Shown one piece after another: positions 53,510 through 61,308 of a DNA stretch of 64,000 nucleotides; position 1 is the first letter of the stretch, and every line of letters begins with the position of its first letter. The DNA lies in NCBI RefSeq assembly GCF_013410375.1, contig NZ_JACCFL010000001.1:1922001-1986000 (forward strand), written 5' to 3'. The notes beneath the pieces were generated by a model. It did not search any database. It saw only the letters and a list, made by a program, of their open reading frames with translations, and was not told where the DNA came from. Origin of the DNA: Leifsonia shinshuensis. Lineage in GTDB: Bacteria > Actinomycetota > Actinomycetes > Actinomycetales > Microbacteriaceae. The position numbers and the translations under genes were made by a program.

Positions 53510-54772
53510 TCAGGCGGCGGTGGGGAGCATGCGGAGGGCGGCGACGACGGAGAGGACGCCGATGATCGCGACGAACCCGACGAGAACCGGCACCAGCGGC
53601 CACAGGATGAGCGCGACGCCGACCAGGAGCACCGGCAGCGCCAGCCCGACGTAGGCGACGAGGAAGATCGCCGACAGCACCTCCCCGCGGCGCTCCGGCG
53701 CCGCCAGCGAACCGGCCACCAGGATGGACGCCCGGAACAGCAGCCCCACCCCTGCGCCGGCCAGCACGCCCGCGATGAGGAAGACCGGCAGAGAGTCGCC
53801 GAGCACTCCGACCGCCAATCCCGCGAGGCCGACCGCGACGAGGACGATGGCGACGATCAGCGCCGTACGGGACCGCAGCGGGGCGAACGCGATCTGCGAC
53901 AGCGCCGACGCGGCGAACACCGAGAACGGGACCACGCCGGCGAGCAGGTGGGACGCGACGTGGAACGTGCCCGCCAGCACGCTCGGCGCGAGCGAGGTGA
54001 ACAGCCCGAAGACGGCGAAGCCGGCGAACGCCGCCACCGCTGCGGCTGAGAACGCGCCCCCGGAGGCCGCCGGCAGCGAGATGCGCTGCGGCCGGTACGC
54101 CGGGCGCTCCTCCGCGCGCTCCACCGTCTCGGGCACGAGCGCGACGGCCAGCGCCGCGAGGGCGAGGATCACCAGGAACACCGCGTAGGGCAGCAGCAAC
54201 GGCGCGGGCAGGAACTGCGCGAACACCCCGCCGATCAGCGGTCCGAGCGCCAGGCCGCCGGTGTTGACGACCGTGGAGACCGTGCTCGCCAGCCGCGGGC
54301 CTTCGGCCGGGCGGGAGACGGACCGCAGCTCGCCGAGGTGCGCCGTCGCGCTCGCGGTCAGCGCGCCGACCCCGACACCGGAGATGAGCCGGGCGACGAT
54401 GAGGCCGCTCACGTCGTTCCAGACCAGGAAGAGCGCCGCCGCCACGATCTCCAGCACGATGGCGACCAGCACCATCCTGCGCCGGCCGGCCCAGTCGCTG
54501 AGGTGGCCGATCAGGAACAGGCTCGCGATCACACCGACCGCGTACGCGGCGAAGATCACCGTCACGACCCAGGTCGGGAAGCCGTCGCGCTGCTGGTACA
54601 GCGCGTAGAGCGGCGTCGGGATGGTGGAGAACGCCATGACGCCGAGGAAGGCGGCGGCCACGATCCAGAACCCGGCGCCGTGGCGGAGCCGCCACGGCCG
54701 GCGGTCGGGGGTCGTCGCCGACGGGATGGTCACCGACGGGATCGGCTGGGAGACAGGCGTGTTCGTGGACAT
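53510..54772 (-). CDS. Major facilitator superfamily transporter
   Basis: 420 residues with about 12 hydrophobic helices. After a Pro/Thr-rich N-terminus the first helix begins GAGFWIVAAAFLGVMAFSTIPTPLYALYQQRDGF; the motif-A loop is GHLSDWAGRRRMVL between helices 2 and 3, and RLISGVGVGALTASATAHLGEL follows. Looks like a drug/proton antiporter of the DHA group, but the substrate is not deducible. Divergent from the LysR gene, which probably controls it. ATG gives MSTNTPVSQP; GGGAG lies 13 nt upstream, which is long. Confidence 0.87.
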   Translation of the reverse strand: MSTNTPVSQPIPSVTIPSATTPDRRPWRLRHGAGFWIVAAAFLGVMAFSTIPTPLYALYQQRDGFPTWVVTVIFAAYAVGVIASLFLIGHLSDWAGRRRMVLVAIVLEIVAAALFLVWNDVSGLIVARLISGVGVGALTASATAHLGELRSVSRPAEGPRLASTVSTVVNTGGLALGPLIGGVFAQFLPAPLLLPYAVFLVILALAALAVALVPETVERAEERPAYRPQRISLPAASGGAFSAAAVAAFAGFAVFGLFTSLAPSVLAGTFHVASHLLAGVVPFSVFAASALSQIAFAPLRSRTALIVAIVLVAVGLAGLAVGVLGDSLPVFLIAGVLAGAGVGLLFRASILVAGSLAAPERRGEVLSAIFLVAYVGLALPVLLVGVALILWPLVPVLVGFVAIIGVLSVVAALRMLPTAA

Positions 54773-54824
54773 GCTGCAAGGATGCTCCCGTCCGGCGATC
54801 GTGTCCAACGAAAGCACTCGATCA

Positions 54825-54849
54825 TTGCGATCGAATCTATCGATTGCAA
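54825..54849. promoter_or_regulatory. Palindromic operator in the MFS/LysR divergent gap
   Basis: TTGCGATCGA (54825-54834), ATCTA, TCGATTGCAA (54840-54849): 9 of 10 bases pair. Contains a T-N11-A type core expected of LysR sites, 11 bp before the LysR GTG. Confidence 0.65.
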
Positions 54850-54859
54850 GGATAGTCGC

Positions 54860-55771
54860 GTGGACACCCGCCAGCTGGAGTACTTCGTGGCCGTCGCCGA
54901 AGAGCTGAACTTCACCCGCGCCGCCGCCCGCGTCTTCGCCGCCCAGTCGACCGTCTCGGCCGGGGTCGCCGCGCTGGAGCGCGAACTCGGCGCGCGGCTG
55001 TTTGAGCGGGACGCGCACGGGGTCACCCTCACGAGCACGGGGGAGGCGGCGCTCGCCGAGGCGCGCACCGGCCTGCAGTCGATCGAACGGCTGCGGGACC
55101 TCGCCGCGGGCGACGGCGCGCTGCGCGGGGTCGTCCGGGTCGGGATCTTCACCAACCTGACCTCCATCGACCTGCCGGGGATCATGGGCGAGTTCCGCCG
55201 GCGCCATCCGGGTGTCGACCTGCGGCTGGGGCCGTCGCCGAGCGGCTCGACCGGGCTCGCGGACGACGTCAGGCAGGGCCGGCTCGACGTCGCGTTCTAC
55301 GGCCTCCCGGATCCGGTGGCGGGAGCGATCGCGCTGCCGCTCGTCGAGGTGCCGTTCGTCGCCGTCCTGCCCGCGGGGCATCCGCTCGCGCGCCGGCCGA
55401 CCGTCCCGCTCGCCGAGCTCGCGGCGGAGCGCTGGGTGGACGCGCGGGAGGGCTTCGGCAACCGCGTCACGCTCGACCGCGCGCTCGCCGCGGCCGGACT
55501 CGCCCGCGAGATCGCGACGGAGGTGTCCGACCTCGGCGAGATCCCGCGCTTCGTGGCCGCGGGGCTCGGCGTCGGCGCGCTCCCCGAGCTGACGGTCAAC
55601 GCCACCGAGGGCGTGGTCGTCCGCCCGTTGTCGCCGGGCGTCGACTGGCGGTTGAGCGTGATCGCGCATCCCCGTCCCGGTGCGGCCGCCCGCGCGCTGC
55701 TGGAGCTGATCGCCGAGCGCTTCGGCCGGCCGATTCCGGCGGCGCGTCCGCCTAGGCTGGAGGGACCATGA
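54860..55771 (+). CDS. LysR-family transcriptional regulator
   Basis: 303 residues. N-terminal winged HTH: QLEYFVAVAEELNFTRAAARVFAAQSTVSAGVAALERELGARLFERD (about 4-50). The substrate-binding domain begins about VRVGIFTNLTSIDLPGIMGEFRRRHPGVDLRLG. GTG start at 54860, next to the operator. Likely activator/repressor of the divergent MFS gene. The stop overlaps the next ATG (ATGA). Confidence 0.88.
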   Translation: MDTRQLEYFVAVAEELNFTRAAARVFAAQSTVSAGVAALERELGARLFERDAHGVTLTSTGEAALAEARTGLQSIERLRDLAAGDGALRGVVRVGIFTNLTSIDLPGIMGEFRRRHPGVDLRLGPSPSGSTGLADDVRQGRLDVAFYGLPDPVAGAIALPLVEVPFVAVLPAGHPLARRPTVPLAELAAERWVDAREGFGNRVTLDRALAAAGLAREIATEVSDLGEIPRFVAAGLGVGALPELTVNATEGVVVRPLSPGVDWRLSVIAHPRPGAAARALLELIAERFGRPIPAARPPRLEGP

Positions 55772-55983
55772 CCGTCTTCGCCGCCCTCGTCCTGTTCGTC
55801 AACGCCGTCTTCAACGTGATCGCCTGGCCGCGCTTCTTCGCCCGGGTCCGCTCCGATCGGCGCGCCAGGGACGAGGCCGGCCGTGCGACGGCCTTCCTCC
55901 GCGTCCACGCGACGCTGCTCGGCATCGCCCTCCTGCTCGCGCTCCTGTCCGCGGTCGCCGGGGTGCTGTTGCTCGTCGGCTGA
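55768..55983 (+). CDS. SCO4848-like small membrane protein
   Basis: 71 residues with two hydrophobic helices (about 3-20 and 46-70) and a basic loop RVRSDRRARDEAGRATAFLRVH. Pattern and length resemble the SCO4848 family, from memory. Overlaps the LysR stop; a TAGGCT -10 ends 9 nt before the ATG, so it may also have its own transcript. Function unknown. Confidence 0.7.
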   Translation: MTVFAALVLFVNAVFNVIAWPRFFARVRSDRRARDEAGRATAFLRVHATLLGIALLLALLSAVAGVLLLVG

Positions 55984-56003
55984 GCCGGATGGGAGCATGA
56001 GGC

Positions 56004-56567
56004 ATGCCCATCTCGATCACCGGCGACGCCGAAGCCGACGCCCTCCTCGACCAGTCCCCGTTCGCCCTGCTCGTCGGGATGCTGCTCGACCAGCAGATCG
56101 CGATGGAGACCGCGTTCACCGGACCCGCCAAGCTGCGCGACCGCCTCGGCGCCCTCGACCCCGCCGGGATCGCGTCGCTCGACCCGGACGAGCTGGTCGC
56201 GGTGATGAAGCAGACCCCGTCGGTGCACCGGTTCCCCGGCTCGATGGCCGGCCGGCTGCAGTCGCTCGCCGCCGCGATCGTGGACGACTGGGGCGGCGAC
56301 ACCGCCGCCATCTGGACGCAGGGCGACCCGACCGGCGCCGAGGTGCTGCGCCGGCTCAAGGCGCTGCCCGGCTTCGGGGAGCAGAAGGCGAAGATCTTCC
56401 TCGCGCTGCTCGGCAAGCAGAAGGGCCTGCAGGCGCCCGGCTGGCAGGAGGCCGCCGGCGACTACGGCGCGGACGGCTACCGCTCGGTCGCCGACATCGT
56501 CGACGCGGACTCGCTCACGAAGGTGCGGGAGCACAAGCGGGCGATGAAGGCGGCCGCAAAAGGCTGA
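56004..56567 (+). CDS. HhH-GPD-type DNA glycosylase-like protein
   Basis: 187-residue protein of the base-excision repair HhH-GPD superfamily. The conserved opening DALLDQSPFALLVGMLLDQQIAMETAFTGP corresponds to the glycosylase helix; the hairpin LKALPGFGEQKAKIFLALLGKQ matches HhH. I do not see a C-terminal Fe-S cysteine set, and the catalytic Asp/Lys is not obvious, so it may be a non-canonical glycosylase. ATG with GGGAG 9 nt upstream. The next gene is a large nuclease/helicase. Confidence 0.8.
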   Translation: MPISITGDAEADALLDQSPFALLVGMLLDQQIAMETAFTGPAKLRDRLGALDPAGIASLDPDELVAVMKQTPSVHRFPGSMAGRLQSLAAAIVDDWGGDTAAIWTQGDPTGAEVLRRLKALPGFGEQKAKIFLALLGKQKGLQAPGWQEAAGDYGADGYRSVADIVDADSLTKVREHKRAMKAAAKG

Positions 56568-56621
56568 GCAGCGGCCGGCTCCGCTCGGGCCGGCTCCGCC
56601 CGGGATGTCGGCGGGCGCCGA

Positions 56622-56627
56622 TAGCGT
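56622..56627 (+). promoter_or_regulatory. -10 element TAGCGT, leaderless start
   Basis: TAGCGT ends 6 nt before the GTG at 56634. Confidence 0.5.
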
Positions 56628-56633
56628 AGCGGT

Positions 56634-59600
56634 GTGTTCCTACTCGACGGAGTGATCGTCACCAGCGCCAGCGACCTGACCGAGGCGTCCAAGTGCGAGT
56701 TCGCCTTCCTGCGGACGCTCGACGTCAAGCTCGGCCGGCTGGAGAAGACCGACGAGGTCGAGGACCCGATGTACGTGCGGTCGTCCCGGCTCGGCGACGA
56801 GCAGGAGCACCACATCCTGGAGCGGTACCGCGAGCGCTTCGGCGACGGCGTCGCCGAGATCGAACGGCCGGAGACGCTGACCGCCGAGAGTCTCGCGGAG
56901 GCCGTCCGCCGCACCGCCGACGCCTTCGCCCGGGGGAGCGAGGTGGTCTTCCAGGCCACCTTCTTCGACGGCTCGTTCGTCGGGTTCGCGGACTTCATCG
57001 TCCGGCTGCCCGACGGCCGCTACCGCGTGCAGGACTCCAAGCTCGCCCGCAGCGCGCGTGTCACCGCCCTGCTGCAGCTCGCGGCCTACGCCGAGCAGCT
57101 GCGGCGCACCGGGGTCGACGTCGACGGGACGGTCGAGCTGCTCCTCGGCGACGGCTCGATCAGCGAGCACCGGCTCTCCGACATCGAGCCGGTCTACCGC
57201 AAGCGCAGGGCCCGGCTGCTCGACATCATCGCCGAGCACGTGGCCGACCCGGGTCCGGTGGCGTGGGGCGACCCGCGGTTCACGGTCTGCGGGCGCTGCG
57301 GCACCTGCGACGCCGAGGTCACGGCCGCCCGCGACGTCCTCCTCGTCGCGGGAATGCGGGTCACCCAGCGCGAGCGGCTGGCGGCGGCCGGCATCACGAC
57401 GATCGACGCGCTCGCCGCGTCCACGGGCCCGGTCGAGGGCATCCCGGACGGGACGCTGTCGGGGCTGCGCGAGCAGGCGGCGCTGCAGCTGCAGGCCGTC
57501 GAGGGCGCGCCGCCGCCGGTGCGGGTGTTCAACGCGCCCGTGCTCGCGGTGCTGCCGGAGCCCGACCCCGGTGACATCTTCTTCGACTTCGAGGGCGACC
57601 CGCTCTACACCGAGGGGGCGGGGGAGCGCTGGAACCTCGACTACCTGTTCGGCCTGGTCGACCAGGACGCCCGGTTCACCGCGTTCTGGGCGCACGACTT
57701 CGCCGAGGAGCGGGTGGCGCTGGAGCGCTTCCTGGCCTTCGTCCGCGAGCGCCGCGCCGCGTTCCCCGGCATGCACATCTACCATTACGCGGCGTACGAG
57801 CAGACCCACCTGCTGTCGATCTCCGCCCGGCACGGCGTCGGCGAGGAGGAGGTCGACGGCCTGCTGCGCGACAACGTGATGGTCGACCTGTACCCGCTGG
57901 TGCGCAAATCCGTGCGGGTGGGGTCGCGGTCGTACTCGATCAAGAAGCTGGAGCCGCTCTACATGGGCTCGGAGCTGCGCCAGAGCGAGGTCACGAACGG
58001 GGCCGACTCCATCACCGAGTACGCGAACGCCCGCGACCTGATCGCGCTCGGCCGCGTCGAGGAGGCCCAGCCGCTGCTGGACGCGCTCGGCGACTACAAC
58101 CGTTACGACTGCGTGTCGACGCTGCGCCTGCGCGACTGGCTGCTCGCCCGGGCCGCGGAGAACGGCGTCCCGATCGGCGCCGCGCCGCTGGAGGAGCCGG
58201 AGCCGGCTCCGGAGGAGTCGCCGCTGCGCGCGGGCCTGCTCGGGTTCGCCGGCGACCCGCTCGACCCGCACCGCACGCCCGACCGCGAGGCGATGGCGCT
58301 CGCCGCGGCGGCGATCGACTTCCACCGCCGCGACCAGAAGAGCTTCTGGCAGAGCCACTTCTCCCGGCTCATCCAGCCGGTCGAGGAGTGGGCGGACACC
58401 CGGGACGTGCTGGTCGTGGAGACGGCGCGCGTCGTGCGCGACTGGTACCTCGACGAGGGGCAGCGCGTCGAGCGGCGCGAGCTGCTGCTCTCCGGCCAGT
58501 GGGGCGCGGGCAGCGCGGTGCGGGTCAGCGAGAGCTCCGGGCCATACCTGCTCTACGAGTACCCCGGTCCGTTCCGGCTGCTGCGCGCGCAGCCCGGCGC
58601 CCGGACCGTGCGCACGGTCGCGGTCATCGACGTGCGAGACGATGGGTCCGTCCTGGTGCGGGAGACGCTGCCGGAGGACGTCGAGGCGTACCACCAGCTG
58701 CCGATGGCGCTCACCCCGGCGCCCCCGCCGAACACGCGTCCCCTCGCGGAGGCGGTCCGGGAGTGGGGGACGACCCTGCTGGCGGCCCGCCGGAACGGCG
58801 GCTGGCCGACCGGCGCCACCGTGGACCTGCTCCGCCGCACGCCGCCGCGCACCCGCTCGGGAGCTCTCGCGCCGGAGGGGCCGGCGGACGGGAGCGGGCG
58901 CATCGCGGCCGTCACCGCGAGCCTGCTCGACCTGGACCGCTCCTACCTCGCCGTGCAGGGCCCTCCCGGCACCGGCAAGTCCTACCTCGGCGCGCACGTG
59001 ATCGCGCGGCTGGTCGCGGACCACGGCTGGCGCGTCGGCGTGGTCGCCCAGTCGCACGCGGTGGTCGAGAGCCTGCTCGACCGCGTCGTGGACACCGGGC
59101 TCGACCCCGCCCTGGTCGGCAAGGTGCCGAGCGGCGCGAGCGAGGCGCCGCGGTTCACGGCGCTGCGCCGCAACGGCCACCTGGAGTTCGCGGCGGAGCG
59201 CGAGGCGAGCGGCTACGTCGTCGGCGGCACGGCCTGGGACTTCGCCAACGCCGCGCGCATCCCGCGCGACAGCCTCGACCTGCTCGTGATCGACGAGGCC
59301 GGCCAGTTCTCGCTCGCCTCGACGATCGCGGTCGGTGTGGCGTCCCGCAACCTGCTCCTGCTCGGCGACCCGCAGCAGCTCCCGCAGGTGAGCCAGGGCA
59401 GCCATCCGGAGCCGGTCGACGGCTCCGCCCTCGGCTGGGTGAGCGACGGCCACGACGTGCTCCCCGCGGAGCTCGGCTACTTCCTCGCCGAGAGCCGCCG
59501 GATGCACCCGGCTCTCGCGCACGCGGTCTCAGTGCTCTCCTACGAGGGGCGCCTGCACGCGCATCCGGATGCGCGCGAGCGCGAACTGGACGGGGTCGAG

Positions 59601-60143
59601 CCCGGCCTGCACCCGGTGCCGGTGTCGCACGTGGGCAACGCGACCGCCTCGCCGGAGGAGGCCGCGGTCGTCGTCCGCCTGGTGGACGAACTGATCGGGC
59701 GCTCGTGGAGCGACCCCCGGGCCGGTATCGAGGACGCGCCGCTGGGTCAGGAGGACGTCATCGTCGTCACCCCGTACAACGCCCAGCTGGCGGAGGTGCG
59801 CGAGCTGCTCGACGCCGCCGGCTTCGCGCAGGTGCGCGTCGGCACCGTCGACAAGTTCCAGGGCCAGGAGGCGGCGGTCGCGATCGTCAGTCTCGCCGCG
59901 TCGTCGGCGGCGGACGTTCCGCGCGGGATGTCGTTCCTGCTGATGAAGAACCGGCTCAACGTGGCGATCTCCCGGGCGAAGTGGGCGGCGTTCCTGGTGC
60001 ACTCGCCGGAGCTGACCGAGTTCCTGCCGACCACGCCCGCCGGGGTCGGCGAGCTGAGCGCCTTCATCCGGCTGGTCGAGCCCGGCTCGCCCGCCACCCT
60101 GCTCGACACCGCGGGTGAGGCCGCTGGTGAGGCGCGGGTCTGA
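56634..60143 (+). CDS. TM0106-family nuclease-helicase fusion (Cas4-like Fe-S nuclease, DEDD exonuclease, SF1 helicase)
   Basis: 1169 residues, three modules. (1) Residues 1-240: RecB/Cas4-like nuclease with Asp120 and Asp134-x-Lys136 (VQDSK) and four cysteines, Cys21 plus Cys219-x2-Cys222-x2-Cys225, the one-plus-three arrangement that binds [4Fe-4S] in Cas4/AddB/Dna2. (2) About 310-500: RNase H-like DEDD exonuclease, D318-F-E320 in IFFDFEGDP, with HIYHYAAYEQTHL and DYNRYDCVSTLRL as further motifs. (3) About 750-1150: SF1 helicase, Walker A GPPGTGKS (Lys782), Walker B IDEAGQ (Asp887-Glu888), GDPQQLPQVSQG, TVDKFQGQE and NVAISRAK. Family TIGR03491, role uncertain; DNA end-processing or defence is plausible. 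It is alone on its transcript. Confidence 0.88.
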   Translation: MFLLDGVIVTSASDLTEASKCEFAFLRTLDVKLGRLEKTDEVEDPMYVRSSRLGDEQEHHILERYRERFGDGVAEIERPETLTAESLAEAVRRTADAFARGSEVVFQATFFDGSFVGFADFIVRLPDGRYRVQDSKLARSARVTALLQLAAYAEQLRRTGVDVDGTVELLLGDGSISEHRLSDIEPVYRKRRARLLDIIAEHVADPGPVAWGDPRFTVCGRCGTCDAEVTAARDVLLVAGMRVTQRERLAAAGITTIDALAASTGPVEGIPDGTLSGLREQAALQLQAVEGAPPPVRVFNAPVLAVLPEPDPGDIFFDFEGDPLYTEGAGERWNLDYLFGLVDQDARFTAFWAHDFAEERVALERFLAFVRERRAAFPGMHIYHYAAYEQTHLLSISARHGVGEEEVDGLLRDNVMVDLYPLVRKSVRVGSRSYSIKKLEPLYMGSELRQSEVTNGADSITEYANARDLIALGRVEEAQPLLDALGDYNRYDCVSTLRLRDWLLARAAENGVPIGAAPLEEPEPAPEESPLRAGLLGFAGDPLDPHRTPDREAMALAAAAIDFHRRDQKSFWQSHFSRLIQPVEEWADTRDVLVVETARVVRDWYLDEGQRVERRELLLSGQWGAGSAVRVSESSGPYLLYEYPGPFRLLRAQPGARTVRTVAVIDVRDDGSVLVRETLPEDVEAYHQLPMALTPAPPPNTRPLAEAVREWGTTLLAARRNGGWPTGATVDLLRRTPPRTRSGALAPEGPADGSGRIAAVTASLLDLDRSYLAVQGPPGTGKSYLGAHVIARLVADHGWRVGVVAQSHAVVESLLDRVVDTGLDPALVGKVPSGASEAPRFTALRRNGHLEFAAEREASGYVVGGTAWDFANAARIPRDSLDLLVIDEAGQFSLASTIAVGVASRNLLLLGDPQQLPQVSQGSHPEPVDGSALGWVSDGHDVLPAELGYFLAESRRMHPALAHAVSVLSYEGRLHAHPDARERELDGVEPGLHPVPVSHVGNATASPEEAAVVVRLVDELIGRSWSDPRAGIEDAPLGQEDVIVVTPYNAQLAEVRELLDAAGFAQVRVGTVDKFQGQEAAVAIVSLAASSAADVPRGMSFLLMKNRLNVAISRAKWAAFLVHSPELTEFLPTTPAGVGELSAFIRLVEPGSPATLLDTAGEAAGEARV

Positions 60144-60147
60144 GAGC

Positions 60148-60153
60148 TACGGT
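60148..60153 (+). promoter_or_regulatory. -10 element TACGGT, leaderless start
   Basis: TACGGT ends 6 nt before the GTG at 60160 of the AraC-type gene, overlapping the end of the fusion-protein gene's downstream gap. Confidence 0.5.
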
Positions 60154-60159
60154 AGAGGC

Positions 60160-60573
60160 GTGTCCCCGGAGGAACTGCAGGAGCTCGTCATCCTGCGACG
60201 AGCGCGCGACAAGATCGACCGCGAGTACGCCGAGCCGCTCGACGTCCCGACGATGGCGGCGTCGGCCTTCATGTCGCCGTCGCACTTCGCGCGCCGGTTC
60301 CGCGCCGTCTACGGCGAGACGCCGTACAGCTACCTGATGACCCGGCGGATCGAGCGCGCGATGGCACTGCTGCGGGAGGGGATGAGCGTCACCGAGGCCT
60401 GCATGGCCGTCGGCTGTACGTCGCTCGGCTCGTTCAGCTCCAAGTTCGCGGAGGTGGTCGGGGAGTCGCCCACCAGCTACCGGGCCCGCGAGCACCGCGC
60501 TGTGCTGGCGATGCCGAACTGCATCGCGAAGCAGCGCACCCGGCCGGTGCGGTCCAAGCCGCTCCCGGGCTGA
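60160..60573 (+). CDS. AraC-type DNA-binding protein (single domain)
   Basis: 137 residues. Almost entirely the AraC double HTH: PTMAASAFMSPSHFARRFRAVYGETPYSYLMTRRIERAMALL and TEACMAVGCTSLGSFSSKFAEVVGESPTSYR. No sensor domain. GTG start at 60160 (VSPEELQELVIL) with a -10 six nt upstream; a longer frame starts in the previous gene. The next gene is a VOC protein; short AraC/VOC pairs are frequent in actinobacteria, so the VOC gene is the likely target. Confidence 0.83.
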   Translation: MSPEELQELVILRRARDKIDREYAEPLDVPTMAASAFMSPSHFARRFRAVYGETPYSYLMTRRIERAMALLREGMSVTEACMAVGCTSLGSFSSKFAEVVGESPTSYRAREHRAVLAMPNCIAKQRTRPVRSKPLPG

Positions 60574-60609
60574 GCAGAAATGGAGAAGCGCGGACCGCTG
60601 GCGCGTTCC

Positions 60610-60615
60610 TAGAGT
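60610..60615 (+). promoter_or_regulatory. -10 element TAGAGT, leaderless start
   Basis: TAGAGT ends 6 nt before the VOC-gene ATG at 60622. Confidence 0.55.
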
Positions 60616-60621
60616 GGCGTC

Positions 60622-61047
60622 ATGACCATTTCGCTGCAGTACTCGCACATCACCGTCACGAACCCCGAGGAGTCCCTCGCCTTCTACCGTGACGCGCTGG
60701 GCCTGGACGTCCTCAACGACGTCGAGTCGGGCGGCCACCACTGGATCACCCTCGGTGTCGCAGGCCGGGAGGGCACCGAGATCGTGCTGTCCGACCCGTA
60801 CGCGGGCCGCTCCCAGTCCGACGGCGACGCCATCCAGGAGCTCGTCGCCAAGGGCGTGCTCACCAACGTCGTCTTCCGCACCGAGGACGACCTCGACGGC
60901 GTGTTCGAGCGCGTGCGAGCGACCGGCGCCGAGGTCCTCCAGGAGCCGAAGGACCAGCCCTGGGGCCCCCGCGACTGCGCCTTCCGCGACCCGTCGGGCA
61001 ACATGGTCCGCATCCTGCAGTCGACCGCGCAGCCGCAGAACGCGTAG
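60622..61047 (+). CDS. VOC (glyoxalase/dioxygenase-like) family protein
   Basis: 141 residues, two beta-alpha-beta-beta-beta modules: YSHITVTNPEESLAFYRDALGLDVLNDVESGGHHWITLGV and TNVVFRTEDDLDGVFERVRATGAEVLQEPKDQPWGPRDCAFRDPSGNMVRILQ. His8 and the late Glu positions fit a metal site (E/Q substituted in places). Could be a glyoxalase, fosfomycin/bleomycin-type resistance protein or dioxygenase; the sequence does not decide. Paired with the AraC gene upstream. Confidence 0.82.
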   Translation: MTISLQYSHITVTNPEESLAFYRDALGLDVLNDVESGGHHWITLGVAGREGTEIVLSDPYAGRSQSDGDAIQELVAKGVLTNVVFRTEDDLDGVFERVRATGAEVLQEPKDQPWGPRDCAFRDPSGNMVRILQSTAQPQNA

Positions 61048-61057
61048 CCCCGCGACG

Positions 61058-61101
61058 CGCGCGTGCGCCGGAGAGCCCCCACGGCATCCGGCGCACGCGC
61101 G
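61058..61101 (+). terminator. Hairpin terminator after the VOC gene
   Basis: CGCGCGTGCGCCGGA (61058-61072) and its exact complement TCCGGCGCACGCGCG (61087-61101), 15-bp arms with a 14-nt loop, starting about 10 bp after the stop. Confidence 0.65.
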
Positions 61102-61251
61102 TCCCCCGATCGCGAGCGGCGCACTCCCGATCCTGGCCGCTCGGAGCGGCTCGAGCCAGAGTGTTCGCACCTCGGATCCTGAGCCTGCGCCGCGTCGCGC
61201 CGTCACATTCCGGAACCTGTTTTGCCCGGATGCGCGTCTCTTGGAAGGCTC

Positions 61252-61281
61252 GATGTGCCGCCAACCGTCCGCCGGCACATC
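61252..61281 (+). promoter_or_regulatory. Leader inverted repeat upstream of metQ
   Basis: GATGTGCCG (61252-61260) and CGGCACATC (61273-61281), perfect 9-bp arms, 28 bp before the metQ ATG. Operator or leader hairpin; no SAM-riboswitch core was recognised in the 206 bp between the terminator and metQ. Confidence 0.45.
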
Positions 61282-61308
61282 CCACCCCTTCACAAGAGAG
61301 GCACAGCC

